Notes under the pieces: generated by a model
What the model saw: the letters and a program-made list of their open reading frames with translations, nothing else
Database searches by the model: none
What the model was told of the DNA's origin: nothing
Part shown: positions 12,201-23,274 of the stretch, one piece after another
Position numbering within the stretch: position 1 is the stretch's first letter
Layout of the letters: every line of letters begins with the position of its first letter
Program-made: the position numbers and the translations under genes
NCBI GenBank assembly: GCA_021234535.1
Contig: CM037833.1
Span: forward strand, 23,466,918-23,530,917
Direction of reading: 5' to 3'
From: Stichopus chloronotus
Lineage: Eukaryota; Echinodermata; Holothuroidea; Aspidochirotida; Stichopodidae
DNA length: 64,000 nt

Positions 12201-15200
12201 TGATCAAATGCATTAACAAGATATAGCAGTCAACGTACAGCCTCTCCAGTGTATCTCCAGTGTATTTGGCTTGTTTGTTTGTTTATTGTTGTGGTTTTGC
12301 TTAAAGATATCAAAGAAGTTGGAAAGGTCAAGTATATATGTCACGAAGTTTCACAAATGAACTTTAATAGTCTAATTTTCGTCTTCATAGGACATTCCTG
12401 AGCCAAAATGTAAAATGTTGAAATTGAATTATGTCGCCGCGCTCCTCAAAAACGTTGAAAAAGAAGTTGGGAGATTGGCCGGACGTTTCTTTCTACAAGA
12501 GACTAAATGCAGTATGCGCCTGTTGAATTGGCCCATCCAGCATTTTTGATAAGGTGTGAACTACGAATTGTTTGGAGACTATGTACGAGAAACTCCAGCA
12601 TCGTTTGGAACAAAACGTACAAGGATACCCCCCCCCCCCCTCCCCGACAAGTTTATTGGAAATCGCCCTTTCCAGGCTCAGCAAGTAAGCTACAGAAAAT
12701 GATATCGTCAGTAGTTTCTTTAATAACAATAAATGTCATTTAGGGATTTTTCAGCTGCAAAAAGTCTGATGAAACTTGAACATGTCATAATGAACAGTTT
12801 CCTAGGTGTAGAGGGCGCTGAAGAACTCAAATTGAATTTGCATTTTCTTTAATTTCCCTTTCAACATGTCTTATTCTTATCTTTTTCTGCCCTTAAATTA
12901 TTAATGGACATGACAGCATGTCCATTATTGTGGTTGGTCGCATTTTCTGATGATCACGTGACCACATTTCTTTCCTTCAGTTTATCGGACGAATTGTATT
13001 CCACTTAAGTGCAATGGAATTTCACTTAAGTGGAATTGTATTCCACGTAAGTGGAATACAATTAAGTGGAATACAATTCCACTTAAGTGAAATTGCCCAC
13101 ATATTTAATTCACCTTTGGAGGCAAAATGTGATTGGCTGGCTTGCATATATGGCGCGAAAATTCGTGTGTACGTACGATCCCACGTTGTTCTTCTGACAG
13201 TGGACAATATTTCATCGCAATCCAAAACTGAGAGGTGTGTCTGATTTTCAACCTCTGCCGCCATGTGATTATGAATGCAACTTTATATGTTACAAGGCGC
13301 CTGTACTGTATGCACTATGCATGCCGTTCGTATCGTGAACTAAGGCTGCCATACATATGTCACACAACGTGTGTTCAAAGGTGGCTGCATCATTTTATCA
13401 GTTACGCTTCAGTAATTCCAAAGTGAAAATGTATTCCACATAAGTGGAATTGTATTCCACTTAAGTAAAATTGTATTTCACTTAAGTGGAATTGCATTTC
13501 ACTTAAGTGGAATTGCATTTCACTTAAGTAGAATAGCTTGCCTATTCCACTTAAGTGGAACTCAATTCCACTTAAGTAACATTGTATTCCACTTAAGTAG
13601 AATTGGATTTTACTTAAGTGGAATACATTTACACTTAAGTAGAATACCGCTTCTGCATTCCACTTAAGTGTAATACATTCCACTTAAGTGAAATACATTT
13701 CACTTAAGTGAAATTTAATTCCACTTAAGTGGAATTGAATTCCACTTAAGTGGAATGTATTTCACTTAAGTGGAAATAGGGGGTAAATGTTAAAACGGCT
13801 TGCCATAGGCCGCGTGTGAGGATCGGCGATCAGTAGAAAGCCAGTATGTACACGGTCTATTGCAGTCACTGTACAAACGATGTGACCAATTGCACGAATT
13901 AGTTTTCTAACGTTTTTAAGGTAAATGTTCGTAATAAACAAAAAGAATTTCTAACGTCCTACGGAAGGCAAGTGCAATCAAACCTCAAGTCCGAATTTTC
14001 GATGCCAATCTCGTATTGACTATATGTATAAGTTTGAGCTGAAGTCAAAACGTAAAACGGAGTACATTTACTGTATGTACATTTGCAGGTTCACTTCATT
14101 CCAGGCACTTACATCCTGAATATGAGAGCCAAAGTCTTATTAAAAACTTGCTGCACTCCTCTCTTGTCGGACAGGGGCATGCTGCAATCCTCTGTGGGTG
14201 GGCAGTTGCCACCCCATTGGAAATACTCGGGGGAACAATCATACTGTTTTGCGCAGGCTTCAATAGTTCAGGCAGATTTAAAATAAAAAACAACAAGCAA
14301 AATAAACAAAATATAACAACATTTTACGATACGGAGGGGTTCCAGAACACGTCACTTAGAGTGTATGTGCTTGCCAATGAGAGAGAGTGTTTGTGTTTGG
14401 TTGTGTGTGTGTGTACGTGTGCTCACGCTTTCGCACTAGGGTGCATTGCTTATAGATGATTCCGATCCCGAAAACAATCCAGCGTTCGACAGGATATTGA
14501 TTTTTTTTTAAAATACCCTCCCCCCGGTCCACATACCAGTTCTACGTCCCTGTTGTCGGATTAACCAGGCAGTCTATCCTCACCCTACATAGGCAATCAG
14601 AGACATAGTCATGTCCATTGTGGTTACGGTACGTAACCACATTTTCTAGTTTCTTCTGTTTTTGTGAAAATCTGAAAAGGGGGCCAATAGTCCATTTGAG
14701 TTGGTCAGGGGCCACCTACTGATCATATGGTAGCTCCGCTGCTGTTTTGAGCCCCCTGGCCTATGCATTGTTACAATGCTTAAGCTAGTATGTTTGCGTG
14801 CTACAGTGTGTGGTATGCGGAAGGGGTGTAGCCTGTCACTGTAACGTACAATTTTTGTTCTCTTTTGTACATTGGCCATAAATTCTTACGTCTTTACCCG
14901 TTATTCATTTTTTTTTAGGTTAGTCTATGTCAGAGTAAATGACGAGTATTTCAGATGCCACATGCATCAGTTGTTTCACTTTAATTATATAACATTTGTT
15001 GTATGATAAACAGTGTTCAGGAATTTGTACAAGTTTAGGAGAAATCTTATGGCATGGAACAGATGCGGCACACGTACTTGCACTGGTCACGTGATGACTC
15101 GTCAATATTCATATGTACTGTATGAATCTTAGTTTGTTATAATGTTAATGTTTGTAATTTGCCCTGACGGTATGGTTTCTATGTCAGAGTATCATAAATC

Positions 15201-18200
15201 TCACTGTAGATTATCGTCATTATTTGTTGTCGTTTGGGTTTGACTATAGTGTTCGTTTATGATTTTATCCATTTTACTCAGGCCAAATGATTATGTTAAC
15301 CTGCTTACCTGCGGTGTATTCGGCTAACCGGCCCCAGCCGAGTAGTAACCCAGCCAACACAAAACGTTCTTAGAACGTTTTAAAAAACGTTATAAACGTG
15401 GTACAACTTTTTGAAAACGTTTTAAAAACGTTTTATGTTACCAGGGAAGTTTCAAGGCTATAATCAATTTGAAATTCAAAACCTGTTAAATGCTGTTAAT
15501 ATTTTTCCGCAAATTAAGTCCTTTAAAGACTCTTTTCTTTGCGACGGACAATTAGGGGGTTTGTTGCATCAGGCCGCATGTTAACGCATTCATGAATGAA
15601 TACTGAGATGAAAGGGTCTATACAAGATTAATTTTTGTATTAACGATTTATGGTAATGGATATTGGTTTCTAGGTCAAATTCGTCAATTTCACTTTTTCA
15701 AAATATAAATGAACGATGTGTGCTAAATTAGTTGCATCTAGATTATCCATTATGATAGTCTTTTGTTTAAATGTCTGCATGCCAAATATTTAATTCAAAA
15801 CCTGTTCAACGTTATAAACATGTTTCTATACATTAATATCCTTTGAATGAATGTTTTTGTTCCCTGGTAACAATTAAGTGGTTTGTTGTTGAAGGATAAC
15901 TGCATCTGAGTGCATACTTACGCATTTATGAATGTTGACTGAGGGGAAAGGGTTTATTTCGAAGATCAGTTAGTGTTCTCATGGAATATGTTAATACGTA
16001 TTGGTGTCTGGGTCAAAATCAAAGTGAAATTCGTCGATTTCACTGTTTCAAATCATACACGTATGACGTGTGCTAAATTAATTGCACCTAGAATTTCCAT
16101 CATGATAGTCTCTTGTTTAAAAGTTAAATGTCTGCATGCCATATATTAACTCAAAGGCAGTTCTGCATACTTCAACACGTTTTGAAATATTTGTTGTTAC
16201 AGCATTGGCTGTTTTCTATGATTCCTGTTGGAGGTCCGTGACGGTTAACGTGTAAGACTTGAATATATTTTCATCCAATCAAAACCGTGGCATACCAACA
16301 TTGCTTGTCCAACGGGCAGGTGTCTGCATCTTTCACGGCGGTACATTCTCCAAAAATGATGGTTCTTTGTCCGACGACGATATGAGCGGTTTTTGGTATA
16401 ACTGGGGACGAGTGGTTGAAGGAATTGGGTTTCCGTTTAAAACGATACCTCATACAGTAGCTTTTGTGGAACAAATTGGAAATCCAATATGGTTTTATTT
16501 CTTGTAGATGCCACGGCGTAAGTCACAGCTGTTTAAATATACAGTATGTCAGTCTTTATCATTTTATGCCCTGAAAAGGCGCTGATACTGTTAATGAATA
16601 TGTGTCATACCTTTCCATTTAAATGACTCCGTTACTGACACAAAGGATTCCAAACACACAGGTAGGAGGCATTCAATGACACTATGGATAAAATAAGATT
16701 GATCCTTGGTCAAACTGTGAATACAGCAAAGGTGTAAGCTAATAGCTACCCAAAATTGTTATAATTGATATTTTGCAATGATAACATTCACAATTAACTC
16801 GAAATTCTGTAACAGAAGTGTGCAATTAGCTACTCGCTTTTTATACAAATTAACGACAAGCTCTCTAACTACTGTTACTATAGAGAAAGCTGGCACGTCA
16901 AACAGTTTCAGTGAAAACCGTTAAAGCTGTAACTGTGTTGTAACTGTGACTTAGTTATCATAATGTTGTATAATGGTTTCTTTTCAATACGTACTAAATG
17001 GAACCCAAACTTCCACATCGTTGACAGTAGGAAAGAAATTTCAAAAATTTCTCGGCTGGGTATTCTTCTCCCCGTTCTGTTAGGCCTATGACTTCCAGCT
17101 TCTGTACAGATTTTAATGGAGGAAGTGAAAACCCAGTGTTCAAGGTCAGCTTCTCATTGTCAACATCAGCTACAGACTTGTCAAGAACCAGACAGGAAAC
17201 TGGAATCTACTCATAAAAGGAAAATGACAATTTATGCAAACATAGATGAACACATCTGCAAATCGGTACAGTCTCAGATAATTAAATCTATGTATCAAAT
17301 TTAACAAATAACCTCCACACAAGATTGAAATCCTGAAACCTTGCCAAATGCCATGTGTAATCATGTAGTCATTTGTAGTATAGAGAATAGAATGAGAGTA
17401 CATTCTTCTTTTTTTCTCATTTCTGATTTAAGAACCTCACGAGTTACCACTATAACGAAGTCAGACAAAAAATTTCTTTTTCCACATATCAGTGGAGTAA
17501 TACTAGAGAGTGTGGTTGAAAACGTGTTTACTGACGACATAATAAAATGGTTAAACCTGGTAAGGGATGACTTGTCAAAACGTTATTACTCCCGAAGTAA
17601 TTGGATGATGTTAATTAAGTGTCCTTTGAGCAGCCTTTTGGCTGTGTTTGTTCATGTTATTAATAGCTTGCAAGAAACAACAAAAAAAATGATGAAAACC
17701 AAATGCATTAAAGTCATATAATAGACTACAAGTATCAGAAAAACTCACTTCATTTCTTGATGCGATGTCAAGAATTTGTATGTTGGATCTTTGCAAGAGT
17801 TTGCTGTCGGTTGATCGGATTGTCATTCCATCTGAACACAGGCCTCTCACCATGCTTGAAAGCTTTGCCTGGTCCGTTGATTGTTCAAACAAACAAAGTG
17901 ACGCAAATATTTTCCCTCCATCCAGTCTCTTGAGATATCTCACTATCCTATCACATGCTTTGTTGTTTAACCCACTTGCAAAGCGAAAGACGTACTGGAG
18001 GTCAACTGGATTTACTTTTTGTAGTGTATTTGTCAACCAGATAGGCCAGAACCCCCCGGCATAGGAAGAGAGATAAATTCCCGCGTACCACTCGACAAAC
18101 AGTTTGTGATAGAAGCCAACAAACTCTTGATATCTTATATGGTGACTCATATCAACTCCCGGCTCATCTTTCACTTCTAAGACTTTTTCCTCGATAAGGA

Positions 18201-21200
18201 TACCAATACCGGAAAGCTCTTTAAAGCAATCGATGCCAACAGTTTTGATGAAACTTTCCTTCGGCCATCTGATTTGTTGATCCTTACCTATTAGACTATC
18301 AAATGCTAACTTGTTGAGTGCTCTGTACTCAGGTATAGAGTCTCCTGTATCATCATTTGATTGTTTCTTTCTCATGTGGCTATAAAAGCAGGACAGAATA
18401 TAGCGAAAGAAACTTGTTACAGAACTATACCTGGCTACACTGTGTTGTTGCTCATGTGTTAGATGAGCAAATAGTACGCAAAATATTGGTACCTGGCAAA
18501 TATCAGCTAATACCGGAGTGCTGTTGAGAATGTCTTTGATCTTCTTTGCATCGTTTTCATTTCCCCAAGTGACAGCGCGTTTGACATACTCACACACAGA
18601 CATGTCGTTGAATCCGGTTAATTTGATAGTAACTGTACTTGGATCCATATCTCGTGGTAAAGATGATGACCTTGTTGTTAAAATCACCTTAAAATTACCA
18701 AACATTGTTCCTTTTATGATCTTGATGACGTCACTCTCGCATTTGATGTCCCTACCGGGATATTCGTCATATCCATCAAGTACAATCACCCCTTGTGAAC
18801 AGCTTGTAAGTATTTCTTTGATGTCTCCGTCGGTCAGGTTTGTCTCAGCTGGCATCAAGACCAAGCGAATAGCTTCAAAAATTGACGATATATTTTTTAA
18901 TAACCTTAGGGGGATCAAAATGAAAATCTCGAACAATTTAAGAGGCGACGGCTTTTTCCCCGAGCACCACTCATACGCAGCCTGGAGGGTGAATGTTGAT
19001 TTGCCGTATCCGGCATCCCCTTCCAGTAAAATCCTGTTGGTTCTTAGTTTTTTGTTATCAAATACGTCAGAAAAAGATGAGAGTTCCTCCCGAGGGATGG
19101 GTCCCAAAGACCTTTGAAAGGGGTTCACTGACTTAGCAACTTTCATAATACCGACTTCAACAAAAACATCATTAACACAATATATTTTGTCTTTGATGTA
19201 AGGAATCGGTTGAATGTTGTTGTACCATAATGAGTACCTCTCCCGTAAGGAATCCACGAAATTGCCTGAAATGTAACCACAAACAAGAAATAGTGTAAAC
19301 AGTTGGTATTCAAACTGAAATATTGGGCACCAATGCCGGTGTAACGGTAAAAAAGTCTCCTAGTACAAAAAGTCAGCCCGGACCTTTGCACCAAGATAGA
19401 AATCCCCCCCCCCCCCCAAAAAAAAAAAAAAAAAAAAAAATCAAATATACTGAAAACCTGACGGTACAGACGTTGAGGCCGGATTTTCTGTACTAGCTAC
19501 CCGCTCTCCAGAATAAAAAACTCTCCGGTGTTTTGTATGTGAAGCACAATGCACACCAGTGGATAATGGAATGTATATATATGGAGTGGCGTTCGAAATA
19601 CGGACGTTGTCGTCTGTTGTATTGTTATGCTATTTCATTTCATTCTACAGCATAAATTTAAGAGGAGACGTAACTTTGGCAAAAGCAACAAGTTAGGGAC
19701 TTTCGGGCAAGTTACTGACCTTAGACAGTCTGGTTGTGGTTTGAGAGGCCCCTGCACATTCAAGTGAATCGTTTGCATGCACATCATTGGCATGTAGGTC
19801 TAGGCCTAAGCTGGCATTCAAACAAAAACATAATTTGATAGCAGATAGTGTGAAACATTAATCAAGGAGAACATCTTTATTTCCGTTAAAATTAGTTGTA
19901 TCTCATACAACGTTACAGCATCGAAATTCCAATTCTTGAGCTGAAGGGAGAGGCAGGTACGGGGTCATCGGAATCTGATTAGAGAGATTGTTCTTAAGTA
20001 TGATTGGTTACGTTTTGGTAAGATTTTTTTTTTTTTTTGTTTAGTTTTTCCAGTAATAGTTGTGTGAGAGGCCATTGTACCCCAAAGTCCAAAAGTTGCA
20101 CAGTATTTAAATGTTCGTCATAACTTTTTTTTTCCCACAGATAGTTAATAAGTGAAACAATTTACCTGAGTATGTTGTTTTCTCTAGTAATGTCAATATA
20201 GGTTTAAGAATGCGTTAGATAATTTTTTAAGTTTAGTACAGCCTTTAGGGTTTTGTCTTCAGCTTTTGGTACATTCTTTTTGGAATTATTTTCACTAACT
20301 AAACTAAACTAATTAGGTAAGCCACTTTTAATACCATAGCGCACAGCATTCTTTCATCTAAATTTAACCACTATGATATTCACGTTTCGCGTTTTCTTGA
20401 AGTCACAGCTCAAACAATATGATATTTGTCGCTTTCATTACACTTTGAAGACAGACGGATAAAGTCTCTCTGATACGTCGTTGTCTATGCATAAATGTTT
20501 ACTGTACGTATGCCCAAGTTAATGAACTATAAAGTAACTATACCATATAGTTTTACAGTGTTTCGACTTCGAAATATTTTTCTCCAGCATCGTTGATTTT
20601 GACTTTTGCAACCTTGAAATCCGCGACCTTGTTCTCTGAAAGCAGGGTTATGTTAACGAGGTTGTTACATAACTACGATGGGACTGACGTTTTTAGATCA
20701 TACCCATAACTACAACATAGCCACTCAAGCTAGTTTCCTTTTCTTCACCGTCTAGCTTTCCTTGTTTTTTATGTCGAAGTCCCGAAATTTTCTTGTTCAT
20801 AGTTATGGTCACGTTACTGGATGTTAGCCCAGATGCCAGAGGGAAAGCCTATTGGACCTCTTCAATATACCCAAAGCCACCAAAACGTGCAGTGCGTACA
20901 CCCCTGTCGGGCCATCTTTAATCATTCAAACCTGTCAGTTAGTCAAACATGCCCCCCCCCCCCCCACATTTCAATTTGGATTGACGCCCTTGGTCACTAA
21001 CATTAGTAATGAGTAATCACTTTGTCAAAATTTGGCCAAGGTCGCAATGGAGTGGTGATAGATTGTGCGTGAGGTGTACCTTTTGTGGGCACTGCATAAG
21101 ATTGAAAATAGAAATGTTCTTTTTTATTATTTATTAGTTGGTCATCACAAACAATACTCTGTCGTATTAGTACTTAGAAGTATATCAATTTTGTTACTTT

Positions 21201-22592
21201 AAAGTTGTTCATTTTCACTTCAAAAAGGTTGAATATGTTTACTAAATAACATGCATTCAACAAGTTTTTACTCTTGCGTTTCCCCTAAAAGATTTTCATC
21301 CGTGTTCTGCATCGGTTCATTGCGTTGTTCACCCCCCCCCCCAACTTTCATATATTTTCTCTTTATCGATAGTCATTTGGAAGAAATAGTCAACTCATGG
21401 GGCAAAGATATTCATACTTAATTGACCTTCGAAGCTTCCGTCTGTAGGGAGCTCGGTCATGTATGGAGATCTTTTAGTACTGAGTAAACAGCTGGTACAA
21501 AAAGTCTCCTTGAGTTAGGCATAGGATATTTGGTCAAACCAGTACCGTCAGTTTGGCTTCTTGTTTGGGTGGTGCTTATTAAAAATGTGTCGTTCTAAGA
21601 CCCCAAACTGCCAATTATTGTGCCAGAGAATCAAAATTTAGGGGGGACGTTTCTGAAGCTACACCGGTGTCTCATCTACGGATACAAGTAAAGACTTCTA
21701 AAATCTCTGAATTTCACTTATCATTTTTGTGCCTTCCAGTCTATATAATTTGCGCTGCATCAGCACTAGATCAACAACACTAATAGGTCTACAATAGTTT
21801 CAGTAATGTAGAAATTATTATCCAACAAAGTTCATGCATTTCTGATTCCAACGAACGTTCCAGAGCGACACCAATATGTGTGGTAGATAACGTGATCGAC
21901 CATTGTTATGAAACAATGTGTTGAAGAAAATTTCTAAGGGCAGTAAAAGACAACATTATTAATGACAGCATAATTTACAGCCTTTTAGTGAACTACGTTC
22001 ATTGTACACTGACCTTTTCTTTGTTCTTGCTCTTTTGAATATTCATTGTCACTACATCGTATACCAGCGCAGTCCTCAAACAGCTTTCTTACTGATGATT
22101 CAATTCCAATGAGATTTAGCTGCCGCAGACCTTTCAGAAGGGGTGTGATATCTGTAGGTTTAATTTGTCCTCTTTCTTCCATATGTCGAACCATTGTGTG
22201 GTTCCCATTATCCTTTCTATCAAGTTCATCAACTAAACTCGGTGGATAGCCAAACAGAGTTGCTAGTCCCATCACCATTGAGAAGGTCAAAATGTCGGCC
22301 AGCTTGATCTTGAAACTTCCGTAATCTGCTTTAAATATTTCAGAAGCACATGAGAATTCTTTAAGTACCGCATATTGATTAAGCATGGAACAAAGCAAAT
22401 AGTCGCAAAGTGATAGATGTCGAAGAAATTTGTCTTTAAACAAAAGCAAGTATGTAATACTGGTCCTTAACTATTAAGTGAAATATATTTATTAGCATCT
22501 TCTCGTAAGAACAATTTCATGTAATTTAAGTTACCTTTCATGGTAGCTTTCTGACCTACTTCAGTCTCTACGGTTTCCATGTTTGCAGCCAT
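225..22592 (-). CDS. NLR-type receptor gene: death-fold domain, NACHT ATPase, LRR-like tail (six-exon model)
   Basis: Probable cytoplasmic innate immune sensor of the NLR class. Seen: six exons with canonical GT-AG borders and compatible phases at 22535-22592, 22014-22433, 17749-19265, 2712-2917, 455-531 and 225-286. They sum to 2340 nt, about 779 residues plus stop. Order: short N-terminus; a death-fold (DED/DEATH-like) module at about residues 20-159; NACHT with Walker A GDAGYGKST near 242-250, Walker B IVLDGYDEY near 321-329 and sensor TTR near 357; then a leucine-rich tail with an LRR-like FKELRFFNCKLPPSI. Known: death-fold/NACHT/LRR receptors are greatly expanded in echinoderms. Inferred: the link between NACHT exon and tail exons crosses about 14.8 kb and rests on matching phase 0, strand and family likeness, so more LRR exons may lie between. 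The alternative is that the NACHT exon ends at an in-frame stop at 17611 and the tail belongs to another gene. Confidence 0.72.
455..531 (-). CDS. NLR gene, C-terminal exon B (LRR-like)
   Basis: A 77-nt exon sits between TTATTTTCAAG and a GTATGG donor. Joined to the previous exon it completes codon CGG and reads FFNCKLPPSINPASITEEA and then KRRNVK. With the preceding FKELR this gives LxxLxFxNCxLPxxI spacing, an LRR signature. It leaves in phase 1. Confidence 0.68.
532..2711 (-). other. NLR intron between the two LRR-like exons
   Basis: AT-rich DNA with homopolymer runs (C10 near 1302, A and T tracts near 790, 1020 and 1910). The short frames present have no recognisable domain. I see no gene or structured element. 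Confidence 0.5.
2712..2917 (-). CDS. NLR gene, C-terminal exon A (leucine-rich)
   Basis: The 206-nt open exon lies between a good acceptor (TTTCCTATTCCTCAG) and the donor GTGAGT at 2711, phase 0 in and phase 2 out. It encodes a leucine-rich segment beginning IPIAELNLRWSFRGFDGD and ending STRFKELR. A homologous exon with the same strand, acceptor start (ATACC) and phases lies at 36225-36379, which argues strongly that both are real coding exons. The style is that of the LRR-like tail of echinoderm NLRs. This is family knowledge and has not been checked by a search. Confidence 0.7.
4339..4640. repeat. Foldback palindrome inside the left end of the composite element
   Basis: Two long arms face each other around a 9-bp centre (CTGCGAGTG, about 4481-4489). 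The inner arms 4442-4481 and 4490-4530 both carry CGTGACGTCACACCGA or its complement. The outer arms (CTTCTCCATCTCTGATC and its partner near 4610) are about 75-80% alike. Such snapback structure is typical of foldback or MITE elements. TGACGTCA is also a CRE-like site, but nothing indicates use as one. Confidence 0.8.
5300..5400 (+). repeat. Single unit of the 160-bp satellite
   Basis: The segment with CTCAAGATATGGTAGAAAT followed by TTTTGGGGCAAAATTGGC matches the units of the array at 9195-10370 in the same orientation. It lies about 4 kb away, on the other side of the P-element relic. Confidence 0.75.
6568..6905 (-). pseudogene. P-element transposase core (broken)
   Basis: Minus-strand reading gives IELLTEHSMNIHSVTFDV, a stop, then FYACHILQLMRNTLADLKIL. 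This corresponds to the family pattern of a 'V..LTFDGT' strand followed by 'DACHMLKLARNALAD', part of the RNase H-like core of THAP9 and P transposases. The first aspartate is kept (TFD). The DACH aspartate is replaced by tyrosine (YACH). The frame then degenerates. Orientation agrees with the THAP fragment to its right. Confidence 0.66.
7060..7383 (-). pseudogene. THAP zinc-finger fragment of a P-type transposase (broken)
   Basis: On the minus strand the reading PTKNSFTCRKHLTDE, two stops, then RKLIKGSVPTIFNFP matches the second half of a THAP domain. The Cys-x2-His pair of the zinc site and the AVPTIF-like closing motif are visible. Upstream, KGKD then a stop in another frame matches the usual tryptophan segment, implying a one-base shift. 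THAP domains bind DNA and start P-element transposases. The plus-strand frame 6970-7383 over the same DNA, including a G14 run, is a shadow. Confidence 0.62.
9195..10372 (+). repeat. Tandem satellite, about 160-bp units, seven to eight copies
   Basis: Units begin near 9211, 9368, 9526, 9687, 9843, 10007, 10174 and, partly, 10333. Each contains CTCAAGATATGCTGGAAAT, then CAATTTTGGGGCAAAATTGG, and most contain ATTATGTTGAACAATGTG. Unit length is 156-167 bp and divergence rises to the right. The open frames found here are by-products of the repeat. Confidence 0.88.
10377..10430. repeat. (CA)n microsatellite
   Basis: A CA run of about 20 bp continues as interrupted CACA blocks to 10430, directly after the satellite array. 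Confidence 0.9.
10682..12990. other. NLR intron sequence without recognised genes
   Basis: Only short frames without domains are present on either strand. Simple features are a C10 run near 12630 and ordinary AT-rich DNA. No exon of the flanking minus-strand NLR could be recognised here. Confidence 0.5.
12994..13096. repeat. Palindrome array, left cluster (CACTTAAGTG)
   Basis: Five copies, two of them variant or partial, of a palindrome centred on CTTAAG in the context ATTCCACTTAAGTGGAAT. Each copy is its own reverse complement. Confidence 0.9.
13428..13777. repeat. Palindrome array, right cluster (CACTTAAGTG)
   Basis: Fifteen copies with an intact CTTAAG core plus one variant (CATAAG), spaced about 17-30 bp apart. 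Flanks vary between TTCCACTTAAGTGGAA and TTTCACTTAAGTGAAA. About 330 bp of non-repetitive DNA separates it from the left cluster. Each unit could pair within one strand, and distant units could pair with each other. Confidence 0.92.
15366..15434. repeat. AACGTT-rich palindromic block
   Basis: The motif AACGTTTT or its complement occurs about six times in 70 bp (for example AAAACGTTCTTAGAACGTTTT with its symmetric centre). It directly precedes the tandem dimer and may be part of the same repeat family. Confidence 0.75.
15475..16147 (+). repeat. Diverged tandem dimer, period about 320 bp
   Basis: Unit 1 (15475-15793) and unit 2 (15794-16147) both start TTCAAAACCTGTT. In the same order they share ACGCATT..TGAATG, GTCAATTTCACT..TTTCAAA, TGTGCTAAATTA.TTGCA and ATGATAGTCT.TTGTTTAAA. 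A third start (TAACTCAAAGGCAGTT) follows at the end. Identity is roughly 70-75% by eye. No coding function is seen. Confidence 0.8.
17749..19265 (-). CDS. NLR gene, exon 3: NACHT NTPase module
   Basis: One long open exon of about 505 codons follows the acceptor TTACATTTCAG. It starts with a pre-NACHT segment (LRERYSLWYNNIQPIPYI). Then come Walker A (GDAGYGKST), an extended Walker B (IVLDGYDEY), sensor 1 (KVILTTR) and the helical region that follows NACHT in NLRs (WYAGIYLSSYAGGFWPIW). All key nucleotide-binding residues are present, so ATP binding is plausible. A strong donor GTGAGT follows codon ...IASRNE at 17749. Without splicing the frame runs on 45 codons to a stop at 17611, but that stretch looks less protein-like. 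The neighbouring plus-strand frame at 18518-19117 is a shadow of this exon. Confidence 0.88.
19266..22013 (-). other. NLR intron 2
   Basis: This intron between the death-fold and NACHT exons is 2.7 kb. It has a C10-A24 junction near 19407-19440, further C runs near 20953 and 21332, and no recognisable gene. Confidence 0.6.
22014..22433 (-). CDS. NLR gene, exon 2: death-fold (DED/DEATH-like) domain
   Basis: The open frame of 420 nt has its acceptor after TTTAAAG and its donor GTCAGT at 22013, phase 1 on both sides. The encoded segment is helical. Its second half, HMEERGQIKPTDITPLLKGL followed by a short amphipathic helix ending KLFEDC, resembles death-effector or DEATH domains, which recruit partners by homotypic contacts. 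The first part (KFLRHLSLCDYLLCSML) may complete the first helix. The tail is lysine and glutamine rich (YSKEQEQRK), a likely linker to NACHT. Whether it is DED or DEATH cannot be settled by eye. Confidence 0.65.
22535..22592 (-). CDS. NLR gene, exon 1 (start codon)
   Basis: ATG occupies 22592-22590 and gives MAANMETVETEVGQKATMK before a donor GTAACT at 22534. The exon ends in phase 1, which fits the phase-1 acceptor of the next exon across an intron of only 101 bp. A second ATG at codon 5 is possible. No TATA box or other promoter element was recognised upstream. Confidence 0.65.
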
Positions 22593-23274
22593 TGTTATGA
22601 TAAGAAACTACCAGTAAACGCTGACAGGAAGAAAGAAATACTCATATGTCGGATCTCGTAAATATCCATTATGTTTCTATGTGTAAGGTGACGTTGATGA
22701 CTTGCAATTAAACATGTGGACACAAGTGAACCCTTCATACGTTTGCAACAATACCTTTAGATACATATGAGGTTAATTACGTTAGAAACAAAACTGCCAT
22801 CATCTGCATCAGGCAAACATTGCGTGCTTGCTTGAAACAATACACCCTAACCAGTAAACTTAATTTGGGACATAAACTACAGCTACTGCAACCAGGCAAA
22901 ATACTGGTTAGAATGTTTCCTTTGTAACAATTATTTTGTTGATTTAATCTTGCAGAATGCATAAATTTTGCAGTACTCATTTGTTTCTGTTTTTGTGGCG
23001 GGGTGAGTTCATTTAATTACCTGGTCGAGTCAGGTCAACACATATTTTAACTAACCTGGTTTGGCATCTCATCATATTCTCAAAATATTAGTCTATTAAT
23101 AATGAAAATGTGGTTTCTATTCTCCCGTTCCTTCACTGTTCAATGTTACTTTGGGGTCTACTTAAGTGGAGGGGAACAAAACTCGGCCAGGATACTGTGA
23201 CAGTGGCAAATTAGATGATAACATGTTAAACAAGTGACAATTAACAACTATGACATGCTATCATATAAAAATGC

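Noticed and set aside
12994..13777. Palindrome array as a CRISPR array
   Set aside because: Units are self-palindromic, spacing is irregular, there are no uniform spacers or cas genes, and the DNA is animal nuclear.
17404..17611. Extra minus-strand LRR exon just after the NACHT exon
   Set aside because: A stretch of about 80 open codons follows a weak acceptor, but it has no leucine-rich pattern and no homologue in the window.
18518..19117. 199-codon plus-strand open frame
   Set aside because: It lies wholly antisense to the NACHT exon, whose motifs are clear. It has no domain of its own.
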